From Ochromonas danica (taxonomy: Eukaryota > Sar > Chrysophyceae > Chromulinales > Chromulinaceae), in NCBI GenBank assembly GCA_015146655.1, contig VKHL01000040.1, positions 62,001-126,000 on the forward strand: a stretch of DNA of 64,000 bases, given 5' to 3'. Made by a program: the position numbers and the translations under genes. Shown in pieces: positions 1 through 12,993 of the stretch. Each line of letters begins with the position of its first letter. Position 1 is the stretch's first letter. The notes under the pieces are model-generated. The model was not told the DNA's origin, did no database searches, and was given only the letters and a program-made list of their open reading frames with translations.

Positions 1-902
1 CTTGTCACTTAAGTTTCTGTTTTAGTGGTATGATTTCGAGTAGTCCATTTCATTACGTGTTGAGTGATGTGTGTACGACGAAAACGGATTGATACAAACA
101 TTGTGATAATATAGTTTTGGAGCGTTCAGTCTTTGTTTGATGCACCCGGGGAAACCGAAACTGCGTCGTTTGTCATTTTTACCATTTTCGAAGAATTCTC
201 AATGGCTACTTCATTAAAATCGCTGAAAGTTCGACCATGTATTTGAATGGATACTATTGCATAATAGTTATCGACAATAAACGTTTTCACGCAATTTCGC
301 TTTCCCCGCATGATGTTGTTTCTTGAACTTTCTCTGTGTCGATCAGAAGCATTTTCCCAGACATAAGTTGGCGTTATTCAATGTGCTATTCAGGCTGAGT
401 GAGACTGAGCTTCACCTTCTCTTCAACAGCACGCGGCTGCGGGGAATCATCTTCAATCTCTTCATCTCGTTGAGATGGGCAGATTTGCGATGAGGCGCAG
501 CGGGTTCCGCTCCGTGCGTGCACTCCACCCCTCAGACCATTCCTGGCGCCACCCCCTCGGGCCTCTCTGACGACTGCGCGCCACTACGCTCTGCACTCTG
601 CGTTCTGCAGTGTGGGCGAAATCTCCTTTTTGCAGTTTTTCCACGAAATTATGGAGTTCTCCCTCTTTAACTTCCCCTTCTCTTCGCACCTCTGCTGCCA
701 GCGCCCCTTTTTCGTCACGCCAAAGTTTGACTAACGACAACGAAGTGCAGAGAGAACGAAGACGACGAGGTACGACGAGGTCTCCATTCACAATCACAAT
801 CAATTATCACGATTGATAACAACGTTTGTCCTGCCAAATCCTACGCTAAGACTTACAATTAAAAAAAAGAAATTATAATAGTGTTAATAAAAGCAAACAA
901 CC
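1..902. other. Upstream region without a recognised gene
   Basis: No open frame here resembles a known family. The last part (about 700-902) is A-rich just before the proton-pump ATG and probably holds its promoter and 5' leader. The short frames present on both strands are low-complexity and look accidental. Confidence 0.5.
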
Positions 903-3900
903 ATGAGTGGTCCGAGTAATTATAAATCTGTGAAGACCAACGAAGAGGTCGAGATCACTGTGGACCTTTCCAAACAAGGGCCACAAACCATTGGTGCGGA
1001 GACAGCACCAACCCGAGCAACTCCACCTGCCAATAACAATGGAGACGATAAGAAGCTCAATCCAGCTTTGAAGTCTTTCGCCAACTCTCAGCATCGTGCT
1101 TCTGGTGCGAATGGTGGTGAAGATGAAGAAGTCGCTGCCGACCGAGAAAGATCCTTTGTGTACTCTTACGGTATTTCTTCCGCTGAGGCAGAGAACCGTC
1201 TGAAGCAATATGGTCGCAACGAGTTACCTGAGAAGAATATTCCCAAGTGGTACATCTTTGTTTCGCAGTTATGGCAACCCATGCCTCTTATGATTTGGTG
1301 TGCCGTCATTATCGAAGGTGGCATCCAGAACTTCATCGATTTCGCTGTGCTTTTAGCCATCCAGTTCATCAATGCAACTATCGGTTTCTACGAGATCACG
1401 AAGGCTGGTGATGCCGTGGCTGCATTGAAGAAGTCTCTGAAGCCTGTGGCGACGGTGAAGAGAGACGGGAAGTTCTCGAACATCGATGCGGCCTTATTGG
1501 TTCCCGGCGATTTGGTATTGTTGGCTTCAGGCAGCGCAGTGCCTGCAGATTGTCGTGTGAATGAGGTAAGTGGAGTGACTTGAAGAACAGTAAGTGGATG
1601 TATGGAGTGGAAGTTAATGAGTGTTGCTGTGTGTTGTTGCGATGTATGCATGGCTGGGTAACAGGGTGAGATCGAAGTGGATGAGGCAGCTCTTACTGGC
1701 GAGTCTCTTCCAGTAGCAATGTTCCAGGGCTCCAGTGCTAAGATGGGTTCCACGGTGGTCCGTGGTGAGGTGGAAGCGACGGTGGAGTTCACAGGAGCCA
1801 ATACGTTTTTCGGCAAGACGGCTGCTTTGTTGGCTCAAACCAACGAGCAGAGTAACTTCCAGAAGCTTTTGATCGAGATTGTGATTGTGCTGACAGTGAT
1901 TTCCATCGTGTTTTGCTCCATCGTGTTCATCTATTTGTGCGTTGAAACAAGCAATGGTGTGGATGCTTTGGATTTCGCTGTGGTGCTTCTGGTGGCTTCG
2001 ATTCCTTTGGCTATTGAGATTGTGACAACCACAACATTGGCTGTGGGTTCGAAAGAGCTTTCTCATCATGGTGCTATCGTGACTCGTTTGGCTGCGATTG
2101 AAGATATGGCAGCGATGTCTATTCTGTGTTCCGATAAGACGGGTACGTTGACGATGAACAAGATGGTTATCCAAGAAGAGACTCCAATTTATGTGAAGGG
2201 CGAGACTCAGTATTCTTTGCTTCGTTATGCTGCGATGGCGGCGAAGTGGAAGGAGCCTCCTCGTGATGCATTGGATACCTTGACATTGACAGCGGTGGAT
2301 ATGCCATCAATGGATACGGTAGAGCAGCTGGCTTACATGCCATTCGACCCCATCGTGAAGCGCACGGAAGGTACTATTCGTGATTTGACAACTCGAGAAG
2401 TGTTCAAGACGACGAAAGGTGCACCTCATGTGATTCTCAACTTGGTCACTCACTCCATGACAGACAAGAAAGCAATTACTGAGATCACTCAGGCAGTGGA
2501 GCATGACGTGCATGAGCTTGGTCTTCGTGGTATTCGTTCATTGGCAGTGGCGAAGGGAACTGAGGACGGCAAGTGGACCTTCCTTGGGTTGCTCACTTTC
2601 CTTGATCCTCCTCGTCCTGATACAAGGCAGACGATTGAAGATGCAAATCGATATGGAGTCCAAGTGAAGATGATCACTGGAGATCACGGTTTGATTGCGA
2701 AGGAGACAGCTCGTGTGTTGGGTATGGGTGACTACATCAAGTCCCCTCAAGGTTTGCCTTCTCTGGATCCTGAGACGAAGAAGAAGCCTGCAAATCTGGG
2801 TCGTGACTTCGGAGACATGTGTTTGGCAGCAGACGGGTTCGCTCAAGTGTTTCCTGAGCACAAGTATTTGATTGTGGAATGTTTGCGTGATCTGGGCTAC
2901 AAGGTGGGTATGACTGGTGATGGTGTGAACGATGCTCCAGCTTTGAAGGCAGCCGATGTGGGTGTGGCAGTGCAGGGAGCGACAGATGCTGCTCGTGCTG
3001 CGGCTGATATTGTGTTGACGGAGCCTGGTTTGTCAACGATTGTGCATGGTATCATCATTGCTCGTCGCATTTTCGCTCGTATCCGCAACTTCTTGATCTA
3101 TCGCATTGCCGCGACTTTGCAGCTGTTGATCTTCTTCTTCATTGCTTTGTTCGCCTTCAAGCCTCGTGACTATCTGCCTGACAACTGGAAGGACGATCCT
3201 GATTTCCCCGATGACAAGGAGTGGCCTGAGTTCTTCCACATGCCTGTGATTTTGCTTATGCTTATCACTGTGTTGAACGATGGAACAATGATTGCCATTG
3301 GTTACGATAACGTGGTTCCTCGTGAGATGCCTGAGAAGTGGAATTTGAAAGTGTTGTACTTCATTTCAGCTTGTTTGGCGGCCGTGGCTTGTTTATCATC
3401 GTTGATTCTGCTATATTGCTCTCTGGACTCTTGGACTCATCATTCTTTGTATCAGCGTTGGGGTATTGGTGGTTTGTCTTATGGCCAAATTATCTGCTCT
3501 ATTTACCTGAAGGTGTCAATCTCTGATTTCTTGACGCTGTTCTCTTGTCGCATGGGTGAGGATTGGTTTTTCAAGGGAATGCCATCATACTTCTTGTTGG
3601 GAGCAGCTTCTTTGGCTTTGACAGCTTCGACAGTCATTGCTTGTGTTTGGCCCAATGATGACACCGACGGAATTCCCACGGAAGGTTTGGGTCGCAGACA
3701 GCCTTATGGTCTTGCGGCGTTCATCTGGATCTACTGTCTCTTCTGGTGGATTGTCCAGGATTGTTTCAAGGTCTTCGTTTACTCGATGATGAAGAGGTAC
3801 AACATCTTTGGTTACAATGACACTGGAAAATTCGAGCTCCCCGAGTCCACCGTGAAGTATATCGCAGAGAACAAGGAGAAGGATTTGAATGTCTTCATGA

Positions 3901-3914
3901 AGCGCGGTCATTAG
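903..3914 (+). CDS. Plasma-membrane H+-transporting P-type ATPase (P3A)
   Basis: Two exons, 903-1565 and 1665-3914, joined in phase 0 across a 99-nt GT-AG intron, giving about 970 residues. It should pump protons out of the cell using ATP and energise secondary transport, for example by permeases such as the two APC proteins in this window. Visible motifs are the actuator-domain TGES loop just after the junction, the phosphorylation motif CSDKTGTLT with the acceptor Asp near residue 378, and the hinge motif TGDGVNDAPALK. Transmembrane segments flank these domains, with a long hydrophobic C-terminal third. The length and the short C-terminal tail fit the P3A proton-pump family of plants, fungi and protists; the exact ion is inferred from family resemblance. 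The ATG at 903 follows an A-rich leader. Confidence in the family is very high. Confidence 0.95.
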
Positions 3915-4552
3915 ATAACGATATTCAGAGTATAAGCGGTAGGAGGGTTTCCTCATTGCATTTATTGCCACCATATTATCTCTGTTGTCTTCAGTTAGTT
4001 ATTTTATGTAGAAAGGAACTTTATGCAATTTTGTCGGGCTACTTTGTTTTGTCTTGTGTGATAGATAGTAGTCATGTAGTCAGTTCAGTACTGGCCAATA
4101 GTCCTAGTGTAAGCTAACTAGCAGAGTTCACTGGTTCTATAAATACTTCGTCTTGAAAGTTGCCTTCACTCCAAACTCAACATCAGAAATATGGAAACGG
4201 CCAAAATTTCGAAGTAACTTAGGATATTCTGGTGTTGGATTGCTTGAATCACATGGAAATTTCCTGTTGAATATCGAAATTTGAGCACTTCCGACTTGCT
4301 GCACACGAATCTTCAGAACATTTTGCATCGACAGCAGGCAATTGGATTCATCTCAATAGGACAATCCATTTGAGGGGGTTCACCAACCCCCTTCAGATTT
4401 TAATGTTTAGCAAGCTATTCACAAACGAACAATTGATTATGATACTACTTCACAAGAATGCAATAGCCTGTGAAGAAAAAGAACTAATTTTAATCCACTA
4501 TTGGCTACAAATATTGTAAAAGTGCGGTTCTAGGGTGAGTGTGCTTCCATAT
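3915..4552. other. Convergent intergenic region
   Basis: This stretch separates the 3' end of the proton pump from the 3' end of the SNAPC1-like gene on the opposite strand. It is AT-rich and probably contains both 3' UTRs. I see no gene or repeat in it. Confidence 0.5.
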
Positions 4553-5944
4553 TTATGACGTTGAGTTCAATACATTACGTGTCATAACTTCCAAATCTCC
4601 CAGCAGCTCTTCTAAGCCCGCAGCTCGTCCACTTTTCCTCCGCGACCTCTTGACACCGCCGCTAGCCTGCAAACCTTCGTCCGAGCTTTGTGGGATGGTC
4701 TTTTTCGCTCGCGTTACGGTTCGTCGTTTAGGTGCGGTGCTTGGACCTGCTCGTTTGCGGCGTTTGGCGGTTGGATTCATGATTGAGTCCACTTCTCTTT
4801 CCAGTTCCTCTAAAAGTTGGCGCGCAGCTAACAGGTCAGCATCTTCACCTTCATCTCCCAGGTCCTCCAACTCAATCGATCGATCAGTAGCATCGGTCAC
4901 ACTAGGGTTGGGGTGATGGTTCAGTATGGAATCTACTTGATCTTCGAGACTTGCCACAAGCAACTCCATCTGATACAACGGCTCCTCTGCTTCACCGCCG
5001 CCTTCCTCTTCTCCCTCTCCCCTTCCTTCCAACTCATACGCAAGTCTGCTTTCTTCCCCAGACTCATTGCTATCACTTGTATTCGCTGATTCTAATATCG
5101 TTGCACAATCAGCGCGTGTAGATTGCCGCGTGGTTTGATACTGACTCAGGTTGAAGGGTGCCAGCCGATGCTTGGCAGTGTAAATCCGTTCAAGAAGTCG
5201 TTGCAGCCGTTGGCGTTGCTTCTCTCGTATCATCTGCTGCCGTTGTGCTCGGCCTTGGAGGAAGATGTCCTTTCGACTGCGCAGGTTGTCCAAAATTTCT
5301 TGCGAGAGAAGGACTGGCATGGGAGGAACAGCCCGCTCGTCTTCAGGGTCTTCCTCCTCATCCATCATGAACCCCAACGATTTGAAATGCTCACAATGAC
5401 AATGGCTGCCGGCTACCTCGTTCAAAGGCTGCTTGGATGTCATTTCCAGCTGACCAGCCCAGGGATTGGCGCAGAGCTGGAAGGCGCCCGTACGAACCAT
5501 CCAATCAACCGCGTCAACTGCTGCTTTCCAACCTAAACAGTCCTGGATCCGTCGTCTAGCTAGAGCCAGCAGGTGTACAGCCCGGGCGTTCACACGGATT
5601 GGCTGAAGTTGTCCGCAGCGCCGGCCAGAGAAGCGCTGCGTGAGATACAGCAGGTAGAGGGACAGAACGAGTGCTCCGTTGGACAAAGCCAGTCGAGCTT
5701 CACCGTCTGACACAAGTTCATCTTGAGGGATGAGGTCGCAGAGGAGTTGGTCAAGGCAGGCGAAGAAGAGCAACTGCAGAAAGTGCGAATCCTCCCAGCG
5801 ACTGGGGCAGAGAGCGTGCAGTTCGTCGAGATGGTTTGCTTGCCACAAGTCAAGGAAAGTCTGCATGCGGAGGTCATGCTTGGAGAGAAAGAGCGCACAG
5901 CCTCGTGCCAAGTCCTTTCTCACCGCCTTAACCAATTCATTCAT
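4553..5944 (-). CDS. SNAPC1 (SNAP43)-like subunit of the snRNA-activating complex
   Basis: Single-exon frame of 463 residues, with ATG at 5944. The first ~170 residues resemble the SNAPC1 domain: an FLDLWQANHLDELHA segment like the family's FxxLWR start, a helix containing LYLLYLTQRF, and the characteristic QPIRVNARAVHLL stretch. SNAPC1 is part of the complex that binds the proximal sequence element of snRNA promoters and recruits Pol II or Pol III. After residue ~230 the protein becomes highly charged with long acidic and basic tracts (KRSRRKSGR near the end), probably disordered and nuclear. It lies head-to-head with Dicer, with 238 bp between the ATGs. The call rests on remembered family sequence, so it is moderate; a lineage-specific nuclear protein is the alternative. 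Confidence 0.55.
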   Translation of the reverse strand: MNELVKAVRKDLARGCALFLSKHDLRMQTFLDLWQANHLDELHALCPSRWEDSHFLQLLFFACLDQLLCDLIPQDELVSDGEARLALSNGALVLSLYLLYLTQRFSGRRCGQLQPIRVNARAVHLLALARRRIQDCLGWKAAVDAVDWMVRTGAFQLCANPWAGQLEMTSKQPLNEVAGSHCHCEHFKSLGFMMDEEEDPEDERAVPPMPVLLSQEILDNLRSRKDIFLQGRAQRQQMIREKQRQRLQRLLERIYTAKHRLAPFNLSQYQTTRQSTRADCATILESANTSDSNESGEESRLAYELEGRGEGEEEGGGEAEEPLYQMELLVASLEDQVDSILNHHPNPSVTDATDRSIELEDLGDEGEDADLLAARQLLEELEREVDSIMNPTAKRRKRAGPSTAPKRRTVTRAKKTIPQSSDEGLQASGGVKRSRRKSGRAAGLEELLGDLEVMTRNVLNSTS

Positions 5945-6182
5945 CGTGTTTGATACCTCGCTTGTCCTGTGCTGCTTTCTACAGTGGCAGATACGACTTT
6001 TAACTTCATTTTACTGAGATAGCGCCTCCTACCTTTCCCACAACCCACAACCCTCCTCACCAGCATTGAAAACTCTGAAATCTGGAGATTTTTCTCATAA
6101 GAGTATCCTTTCTCACGAATTTGCTCTGGAATTAGTCCAGACTCTACAAGTACATAGACTGGTCCAATCAGAATCAATTAGA

Positions 6183-9100
6183 ATGTCCAACTCTTCTCTG
6201 AGTATTCGAAAGTATCAAGAGCTCATCGTTGAGCAAGCTAAAGAAAGGAACACCATTGTCTTCTTGCCCACTGGCACAGGCAAAACTCTGATTGCCTGCC
6301 ATTTGGTGGGCCATCGTGTCTGGCTCTCACGAAAATCTGGTGGACGGAAGAAAGTGATCGTCTTCATCGCGCCCACCAAAGCACTGCTGAGTCAGCAGTT
6401 GGGATTCATCGAGAAGCACTGCCCCGAGACCGTGAAGACCGTTGAGATTAAAAGAAAAAGCCAATGGACGCGTGTCTTGGAGGACTACCAAGTCTTGGGC
6501 ATGACCCCTGAAGTCTTTCGCTTTCTGCTCGAAGGAAGTGATTTCCCCGCTGAGGCTGTGGACACGGTCATCATTGACGAGTGCCATCACGCCACCAAAG
6601 ACCATCCCATGGCACGCATGTGTGAGCTCATTCACAACCGTGGATTAAAGCCTTTGATTCTAGGCTTGACAGCATCGCCCACGCACTCAAAGAAAGGCGA
6701 TGCCAGAAGTGATTTCACGCAGCTGGAGAATAGCCTCAGAGCGCATTTTTTTGTTCCTCCTCCACAAATTGCGCAAAGCCTAGCTGCGCATCGAAAATAC
6801 GCTACGCCTTCCATTGAGGAGTATGAAGAGAAAGATTATACCACCTTGAAGGCTTTGTCTTGCTGTCTGCGCCGCTGCATCGAGTTAGATACGTTACACT
6901 ATGCTGGTGAGAGCACTCACTTTAAAGAATATGACCTTCTCTGCTCTAAGTTGTGTGGAAGGAAATGCAATCCGAATCCCACATTCCGCCGTATTGCCCA
7001 ATTATCCGCCTTGGAGAATCTTGTGGGCCGAATCGCGAACGTTACTGGGTCCACAGGCTACTATTGTGGTTTGCTCGCCTTGTTGGATGCTTTAGAGACA
7101 TCCAGCGCTTCTGCTATACGAAGTATGACGACTGTGATAGCACAGCGACAAATCAAAGAGATAGACAGCCAATGTTTTCCATATTACCTCTCATCTCTAT
7201 TTTCTGAAGCGAGAGACGATCCTTCTCTGTTTATTCTTTGGCATGACCAGTTGCGCTGCTTCCTGGAAGTGTTCGCATCGCTGGCAATCGAAATCGTGCG
7301 TGGAGTGGTTGGAGAGGATCTTCGCCTTCTATTTCACATCGAACACTTCCAAGAGAAGCCGACAAAGGATGACCTAATGGGGGTAGTGCTTGAGAGAATA
7401 CTTGATGACTCTGAGCTTTCCTCGCGTCAATACGATAAGGTGAGATCCTCACTTACACATTCTTCCACCTGTGGGAGATAATTCTACCCACTGTGAGTAT
7501 AGTTTGAAGACTTCTCGTATCTCCTTCCTCAAGCAACAGCAACTTTTATGGCGTCGCTTTGGATGCTTCTTAATACTCTCAAGAATAACATTTCCCTTCG
7601 CCCTTTGGCAGTCCATTTGGGCTCGCCATCTTCTGCTCTTCTTCGGGAAGCAATAGGAGACCATCTCCTGTCTCCAAAAGTGTTGCGATTGCTGGAAGTT
7701 CTCTACGAGCCTTTTAGATCTGCCGATAAACCCAATATTTCCACAAACATGAACAGCCGACAGCTATCGAGATCTGCAAAAGGTTCTGCTGCATCTGATA
7801 CCTCTGCCATTGTCTTTTGCGAGATGCAGCTCTTGGTGAAGATCTTACAGAAAGTATTCGACCAAATTGGTGAAGTCTGGCGGGAGGTTCGCAGAGAAGC
7901 ATTTCCCATACTTGCAGTGAATATGACTGGGGAGGACTCTGCCACGAAACAGAGAAATGCCCTGGACAACCTCAAAACAGGGAGAGCTAACGTCCTCTTT
8001 GCCACGGAAGTTGTGGAAGAGGGTATTGATGTCAAGTCTTGCAGTCTAATCGTAAACTACGACTCTCCGAAGACTGTCAAGTCATTCATACAACGCAGAG
8101 GCAGAGCGAGGGCTGAGGACGCACAGTTCGTTTGCTTCATATCTGAACCATATCAGAGTCAGAGCATTTACAAAGATCTGATCACATTCATGGAACAAGA
8201 ATGTGAAAGTGAAAGAGTTCTGCAAGATTGGCTTTCCATTGCATCTGACAACTCCCTCTCCAGTGGAAGTGATGACTCTGAAGACTGTTATACAGTGCCT
8301 ACCACGAGAGCATCCGTGAATGCTATTTCTGATATCGGCCTTCTTGTGAATGACTGTTGCAATTCCTTGGCAGAGAGATCGAGAGATGTTCGGCCACCAT
8401 TCTATGAACAGATTGGTTCGTCTTTCACGGACACACTAACTTTGCCAGCAGAGAAAGCACATCTCTCCGCATTCACTAGCGACCACAGAGGAAGCAAAAT
8501 TTCGGCCAAAGGACATGCTACAGTTTTAGCTGAGAGGGAATTGCACAGCTTGGGCAGACTGGATGAAGGTTGTTCATCTCCTTCATCTGGAGTACCGGAT
8601 ATGATCAATGTGCAGATTAAATCTGTTCCAGATATCCTCTCTGGCCGCGCTTCCATCACCAATGAACAAATAATATTATATTTGTATGTTTTTCGAGTGG
8701 ACATCAAGATTGACGCCAAGGATAGCTTGTCTTGGAAGACACGGAAGCAGATCGAGGCTGTGGAGAGCGTAGGGTTCGCCTTTGTCCAACCCCTTTCCGC
8801 CGAAATCATGGAGCAAGCCCCCAGGATCTTCTTCCAAAACCTGGACAAAGATATTATAGCATGTCTGACCATAACAGAATATGAATCGTGCAAACATGCA
8901 TTGACAAGGATAGAGTTCAAAGCGATGGTTCTTTTCCATCAAAGCATCTTCTGCCTGCAAATCAACGAAATGAACGACCCGGACAGCCTGGATGGCTTCA
9001 TGAGCAACTCAATGGATTGCGCCATTAAACATTTGAAGTGTTCAAAATGCAGTGTTGGGGCTTTTCTTTTCGCTTTCCCTCTGCCGAATAACTCGTCGAA

Positions 9101-10793
9101 AAGCTTCGGGAAGCATCTCATCTCTGCTGCAAAAGAAGCCCGTCTCCTTGTTTACAATCTTTGTGTCTTAGCAAGAAACAAGGAGAAAGCGATACGGACG
9201 AGAAAATTCTTTCCCGTCACACCTTGCTCTATGAGAGAAGTGCATAACAAAGGCGACTTGTTGATCTCGTCCACTGGTTGCAATCTCTTGTATTGTGGCA
9301 AGGAACACAATCAAAATCTTTCTCAGCAGAGACGACTAAGTGATGAAATGCCAAACTCACATATCACTTATCGTGAGCATTTCGCCAAGCGCAACATGCA
9401 GTTCTCATCGCTGATCAACCATCTCAGCAAAGATCCCAATTATCGCTTGGCCAATAGCCTCCCAGTCAGCGGCAAACTCTCCTTAAACGATCTACTCAAA
9501 CCCAGTCCCGCTAAAGAAAAAGCTGATGTGAACCACGTAGTAGTCCTGGAGGGATGCCAGCTGCTGGGCAATGCTAAATGGTACTTTGTCTCTCTAGTGC
9601 TACCAGGCCTAGCCCACCGCGTTAAGAGCCTTCTACTAGCCGAAGAAGCAATCCAGTGGGTCAGAGGGAAAGTCGAGAACAATCAATCTGCGATAAATGA
9701 TATTGCCTTGATGCTGGAAGCAATCACACCGAAGATGGCATTTGAGCATCAAAACAACGAGGCGCTGGAGTTTTATGGCGATTCAGTATTGAAGTATTTG
9801 GCTTCAGTGACATTGTTTTGTCAATCAAGCTCCAGCGATCAAGAGTCACTGACAAAAGAGCGAGCAGAAATCATTAATAACGTATTCTTGGCTGATCGCT
9901 GCCAGCAGGAGGGTCTGAGTAAGTATCTGCGCGGCTTGCCTTTATCACGAGGTCTCGAAGAAGTATTAGTACCACCCCCAACCTGCGACTTCTCCCTTCC
10001 TTCCTTGCGTAATAGCAATGTTCAACGCTGCTTCCCAACCTCCACAATGATGGAGATGAAGACTCTTTACGGTTCTGTCCAAGAAGTGTCGGTGGGGAGG
10101 AAAACTCTGGCAGATCTCTTTGAAGCTGTGCTGGGCATGGTCTATCTCTCTACCGAGCAATCAGATGAAGTGGCTTCCATCTTCTTGACATCAGTTGGCG
10201 TCTTGAAGAATACGATCGAAAGTTCAAAAGAAAGGTTTCAACGAGACATCCTCGACGACTTCCCCACTTCGCAACTGATCTACCAGGCAAAAGAGCTTAA
10301 GAAGATGTTCCATCACACGTTTCGATATCCGCAGCTGCTTATCGAGGCTTTGGTTCATAAGTCAACAGGCAGCAGTGTGAACTATGAGCGCCTGGAATTT
10401 CTTGGCGATGCGGTGTTGGATATGATCGTCGTGAACCATTTGTCTGCACAAGATGAGATGAAAGAAGGGCAGATGACTGTGGAGAAGTCCAAGAGAACCA
10501 ATAACCATCGCCTCGCCGAAATAGCCTCCACAATGGGCTTGGACAAGTTCATCTTTCATAACAACCTGAACTTCCGCAGCAAAGCATTGGAAGAGGATGA
10601 CTTGTATCTTCTGGATGACAGCAGTGACGAGGAGTATGGCAATGACAATGACGATGATGATTCCCGTGGAACAGCTGTGAAGGTGTTGGCAGACGTGCTA
10701 GAGGCTGTTATTGGAGCGATCTACCTGGATTGCGGCTTTGATTTGGGATATGTGCAAAGAATAGTAAAGCGATTGGGTCTGCTCGAGTGTTGA
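6183..10793 (+). CDS. Dicer ribonuclease (helicase + PAZ-like + two RNase III domains)
   Basis: Two exons, 6183-7439 and 7503-10793, with a 63-nt phase-0 intron; about 1515 residues. It should cut double-stranded RNA into small RNAs. The N-terminal helicase shows motif I FLPTGTGKT (~27-35), motif II DECHH (~132), motif III LTAS and motif VI QRRGRAR (~615). A PAZ-like segment containing ITYREHF is followed by a platform-like stretch LVLPGLAHRVKSLL. RNase IIIa has LEFYGDSVLKYL (~1173) with its partner acidic motif ADLFEAV; RNase IIIb has LEFLGDAVLDMI (~1383) with ADVLEAV. All metal-binding acidic residues of both catalytic centres look present. A longer reading frame extends upstream of 6183 but has no ATG, so I chose the ATG at 6183. 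The acidic insert DSSDEEYGNDNDDDD in RNase IIIb is unusual. No C-terminal dsRNA-binding domain is evident. Confidence 0.93.
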
Positions 10794-11500
10794 GAATCAG
10801 ACAACCTCTTATGTCGCATTTCCTTGTTGGCATTGATTGGTCGATACCAGATACTCTGCAGCTGTATTACAGTATTGTACAGTATTGTACACAGTAGTGG
10901 TTGTAGACATGATGGCATAATAATGCTTGATTAAAGCTCTTGTTTTTGACTAATGCATAGAACTAGAAGGTATTTCTGATAAAGTAATTTAATGCAGAGC
11001 ATCCCTATCGATACATATAGCATATATTTTGCACATACTGTATATACACTACAGTACAGTACAGTACATATGTATACTATACCACTGTAGTCCACACTAT
11101 ACTATACTGTATATAGTGTGTGATGAGGGAGAATCTTCACTCTCTGTGGCTCCTCGACCTGTTGATTATTGACTTCCTTCTGCCGCATAACTTGGAATTA
11201 CTCCATCGACCACAACCTCGACATGAGCAATATCATACCATCAAACTGCTCGATCAAACAGTGAGAAAGCAGTGTGAGTTATTATTGTGGTGCGTGGGCT
11301 GAGGCGAGCTAAGCGGCCCAGCAGCTCCCCAGCAGCTGTTGTGTATGAAGACGAGATTCGTTTACCTCCAACTTCCAGATTTATTTCCTCTGTCTGGGAT
11401 TATTAGCCACTGAATAGGAGGCTGGAAATTTGATTCCTTTCTCTTGTGTGTTGAAAGGTATTTTTTCTGATATTTTCTGCCAGGATCGAAGTGAGTGAGG
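10794..11500. other. AT-rich intergenic region with GTAC/TATA-rich palindromic runs
   Basis: Between Dicer's stop and the kinase ATG. Around 10868-10895 and 11035-11120 there are runs such as acagtacagtacagtaca and tatactatactgtatat that are self-complementary and low in complexity. No coding signal was seen. The final 100 bases are probably the kinase 5' leader. Confidence 0.45.
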
Positions 11501-12993
11501 ATGGGCAATTGCTGTTCCGCACTGGCCGCCTGCTTGCTGCCTATCCAAGCACAATACACCTCCATTCCCGATAGAGAAGACCCACACTCATCCTCCTCGA
11601 AGCGATATGAGCAGGTGCTTCTTGATACTCGTTCTGAAAGCACTCAGACCATGTCCTTCAACGCCATGCCTTCCTCTCAGTCCGGCCCCACCCCCGCCCC
11701 TCCGCTGCTCACTGTGCCAGACACGAGATCAAATGGTATCTCTCCCTTACTGCCTTCTACCCAGCCAGATAGCGCGCGTTCCAATGACAGTCACGCCAGC
11801 TTGAAGTCTGCCAATTCTTCCAACAGCCTCAGCGGCCGCTCCGCTTTTCACCAAAACTACGAGTTACGCGAAGAAATCGGCGTAGGCAGCACATCGAAGT
11901 GCTACCGTTGCGTTCGCAAGAACGACGGGAAGGAGTTCGCCTGCAAGGTCATCGACAAACGCCAAGTGGAGATGAAGTTCTCAGGCCTGCTGGACCAGTT
12001 TTACGTCGAAATCAAAGTCCTTCAAGCATTAAATCATCCTAATATCATCAAGCTGGAAGACACCTTTGAATCTCCTGATCGCATCTACATGGTGATGGAG
12101 TGGATGAAGGGCGGAGAGCTCTTCGACTATGTCGTGGAGAAAGGCACTCTGAGCGAGGAGGAGGCGTCCATCATTCTGCGCAAGATCACCTCAGCTGTCG
12201 CACACATGCACTCGCAGAATATCATCCATCGTGATTTGAAACCAGAGAATCTTCTGCTCACGGGAAAGGGTGCGGATGCTGAGATCAAACTGATTGACTT
12301 TGGCCTGGCGAAGGTGATGTTCGACGAGGTCGCGAGCTCTTTCCTGGGCACGAAGGGTTACCTTGCGCCTGAGATGTTGCAACGCCATTCCTACGATAAG
12401 GCCATCGACATGTGGGCTTTGGGTGTAATTGCTTTTGTATTGCTCTGTGGATGCTTGCCTTTCGATGACGATTCCAGCCGCATTACCTCCGAGTCCGCCG
12501 CGAGAAAGAAGTTCGCGCTACGTTTCCCTAAATGGGCGGCTTCGCTCTCCGCCTCTGCGAAGGATCTGCTACATAATCTCCTTGAGATCGATCCAAAGAG
12601 AAGGTTCTCAGCCGATCAGGCGCTCAATCACCCTTGGATCTCTGGCAAGACCGTGCAACCCAACAGCTATTTGCAGTCGCCTTGTATCTTGGGCGAGAAG
12701 AGGAGAGAGCTGCGGTCTCCGCTACCACCGGGATATATTCAAAATACCTTTGATCGTGCGCATGGAACTACTGGCGCTGCCGCTACAGCCCGTGCGACCT
12801 ACGCCACGCCAAAGATGAACGGAGGCTACCCCTCCGCTGGACGACGAGCAGGTGAGTCTTGCAGATCTATTTACTCAAAATTTCTTCTGCTAATGAGTTT
12901 GCTTCTGTTCCTTCAGCCAATCCACCACCTGCCTATGGTGCCCCCTACGACTTCGACGGCGGCGGAGGGCGAGTACGCAAGAATAGCTTTTAG
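11501..12993 (+). CDS. CAMK-type serine/threonine kinase, probably N-myristoylated
   Basis: Two exons, 11501-12851 and 12917-12993 (65-nt intron, phase 1), 475 residues. The start at 11501 gives MGNCCS, a strong N-myristoylation signal (Gly2) with adjacent cysteines suited to palmitoylation, so membrane attachment is likely. A Ser/Pro-rich linker leads to a complete kinase domain at about residues 120-380: a glycine loop GVGSTSKCY, Lys in FACKVI, catalytic loop HRDLKPEN, DFG as DFGLAK, and GTKGYLAPEM. The domain most resembles calcium/calmodulin-dependent and CDPK-type kinases, but there are no EF hands after it: the C terminus is a short Ala/Gly/Pro-rich tail. It is therefore CDPK-related without its own calcium sensor. 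Reading past the intron would add a hydrophobic tail that looks like intron translation, which supports the spliced model. Confidence 0.88.

Noticed and set aside
1614-2174. Minus-strand frame of 186 codons
   Set aside because: His/Gln/Ser-rich shadow of the proton-pump gene.
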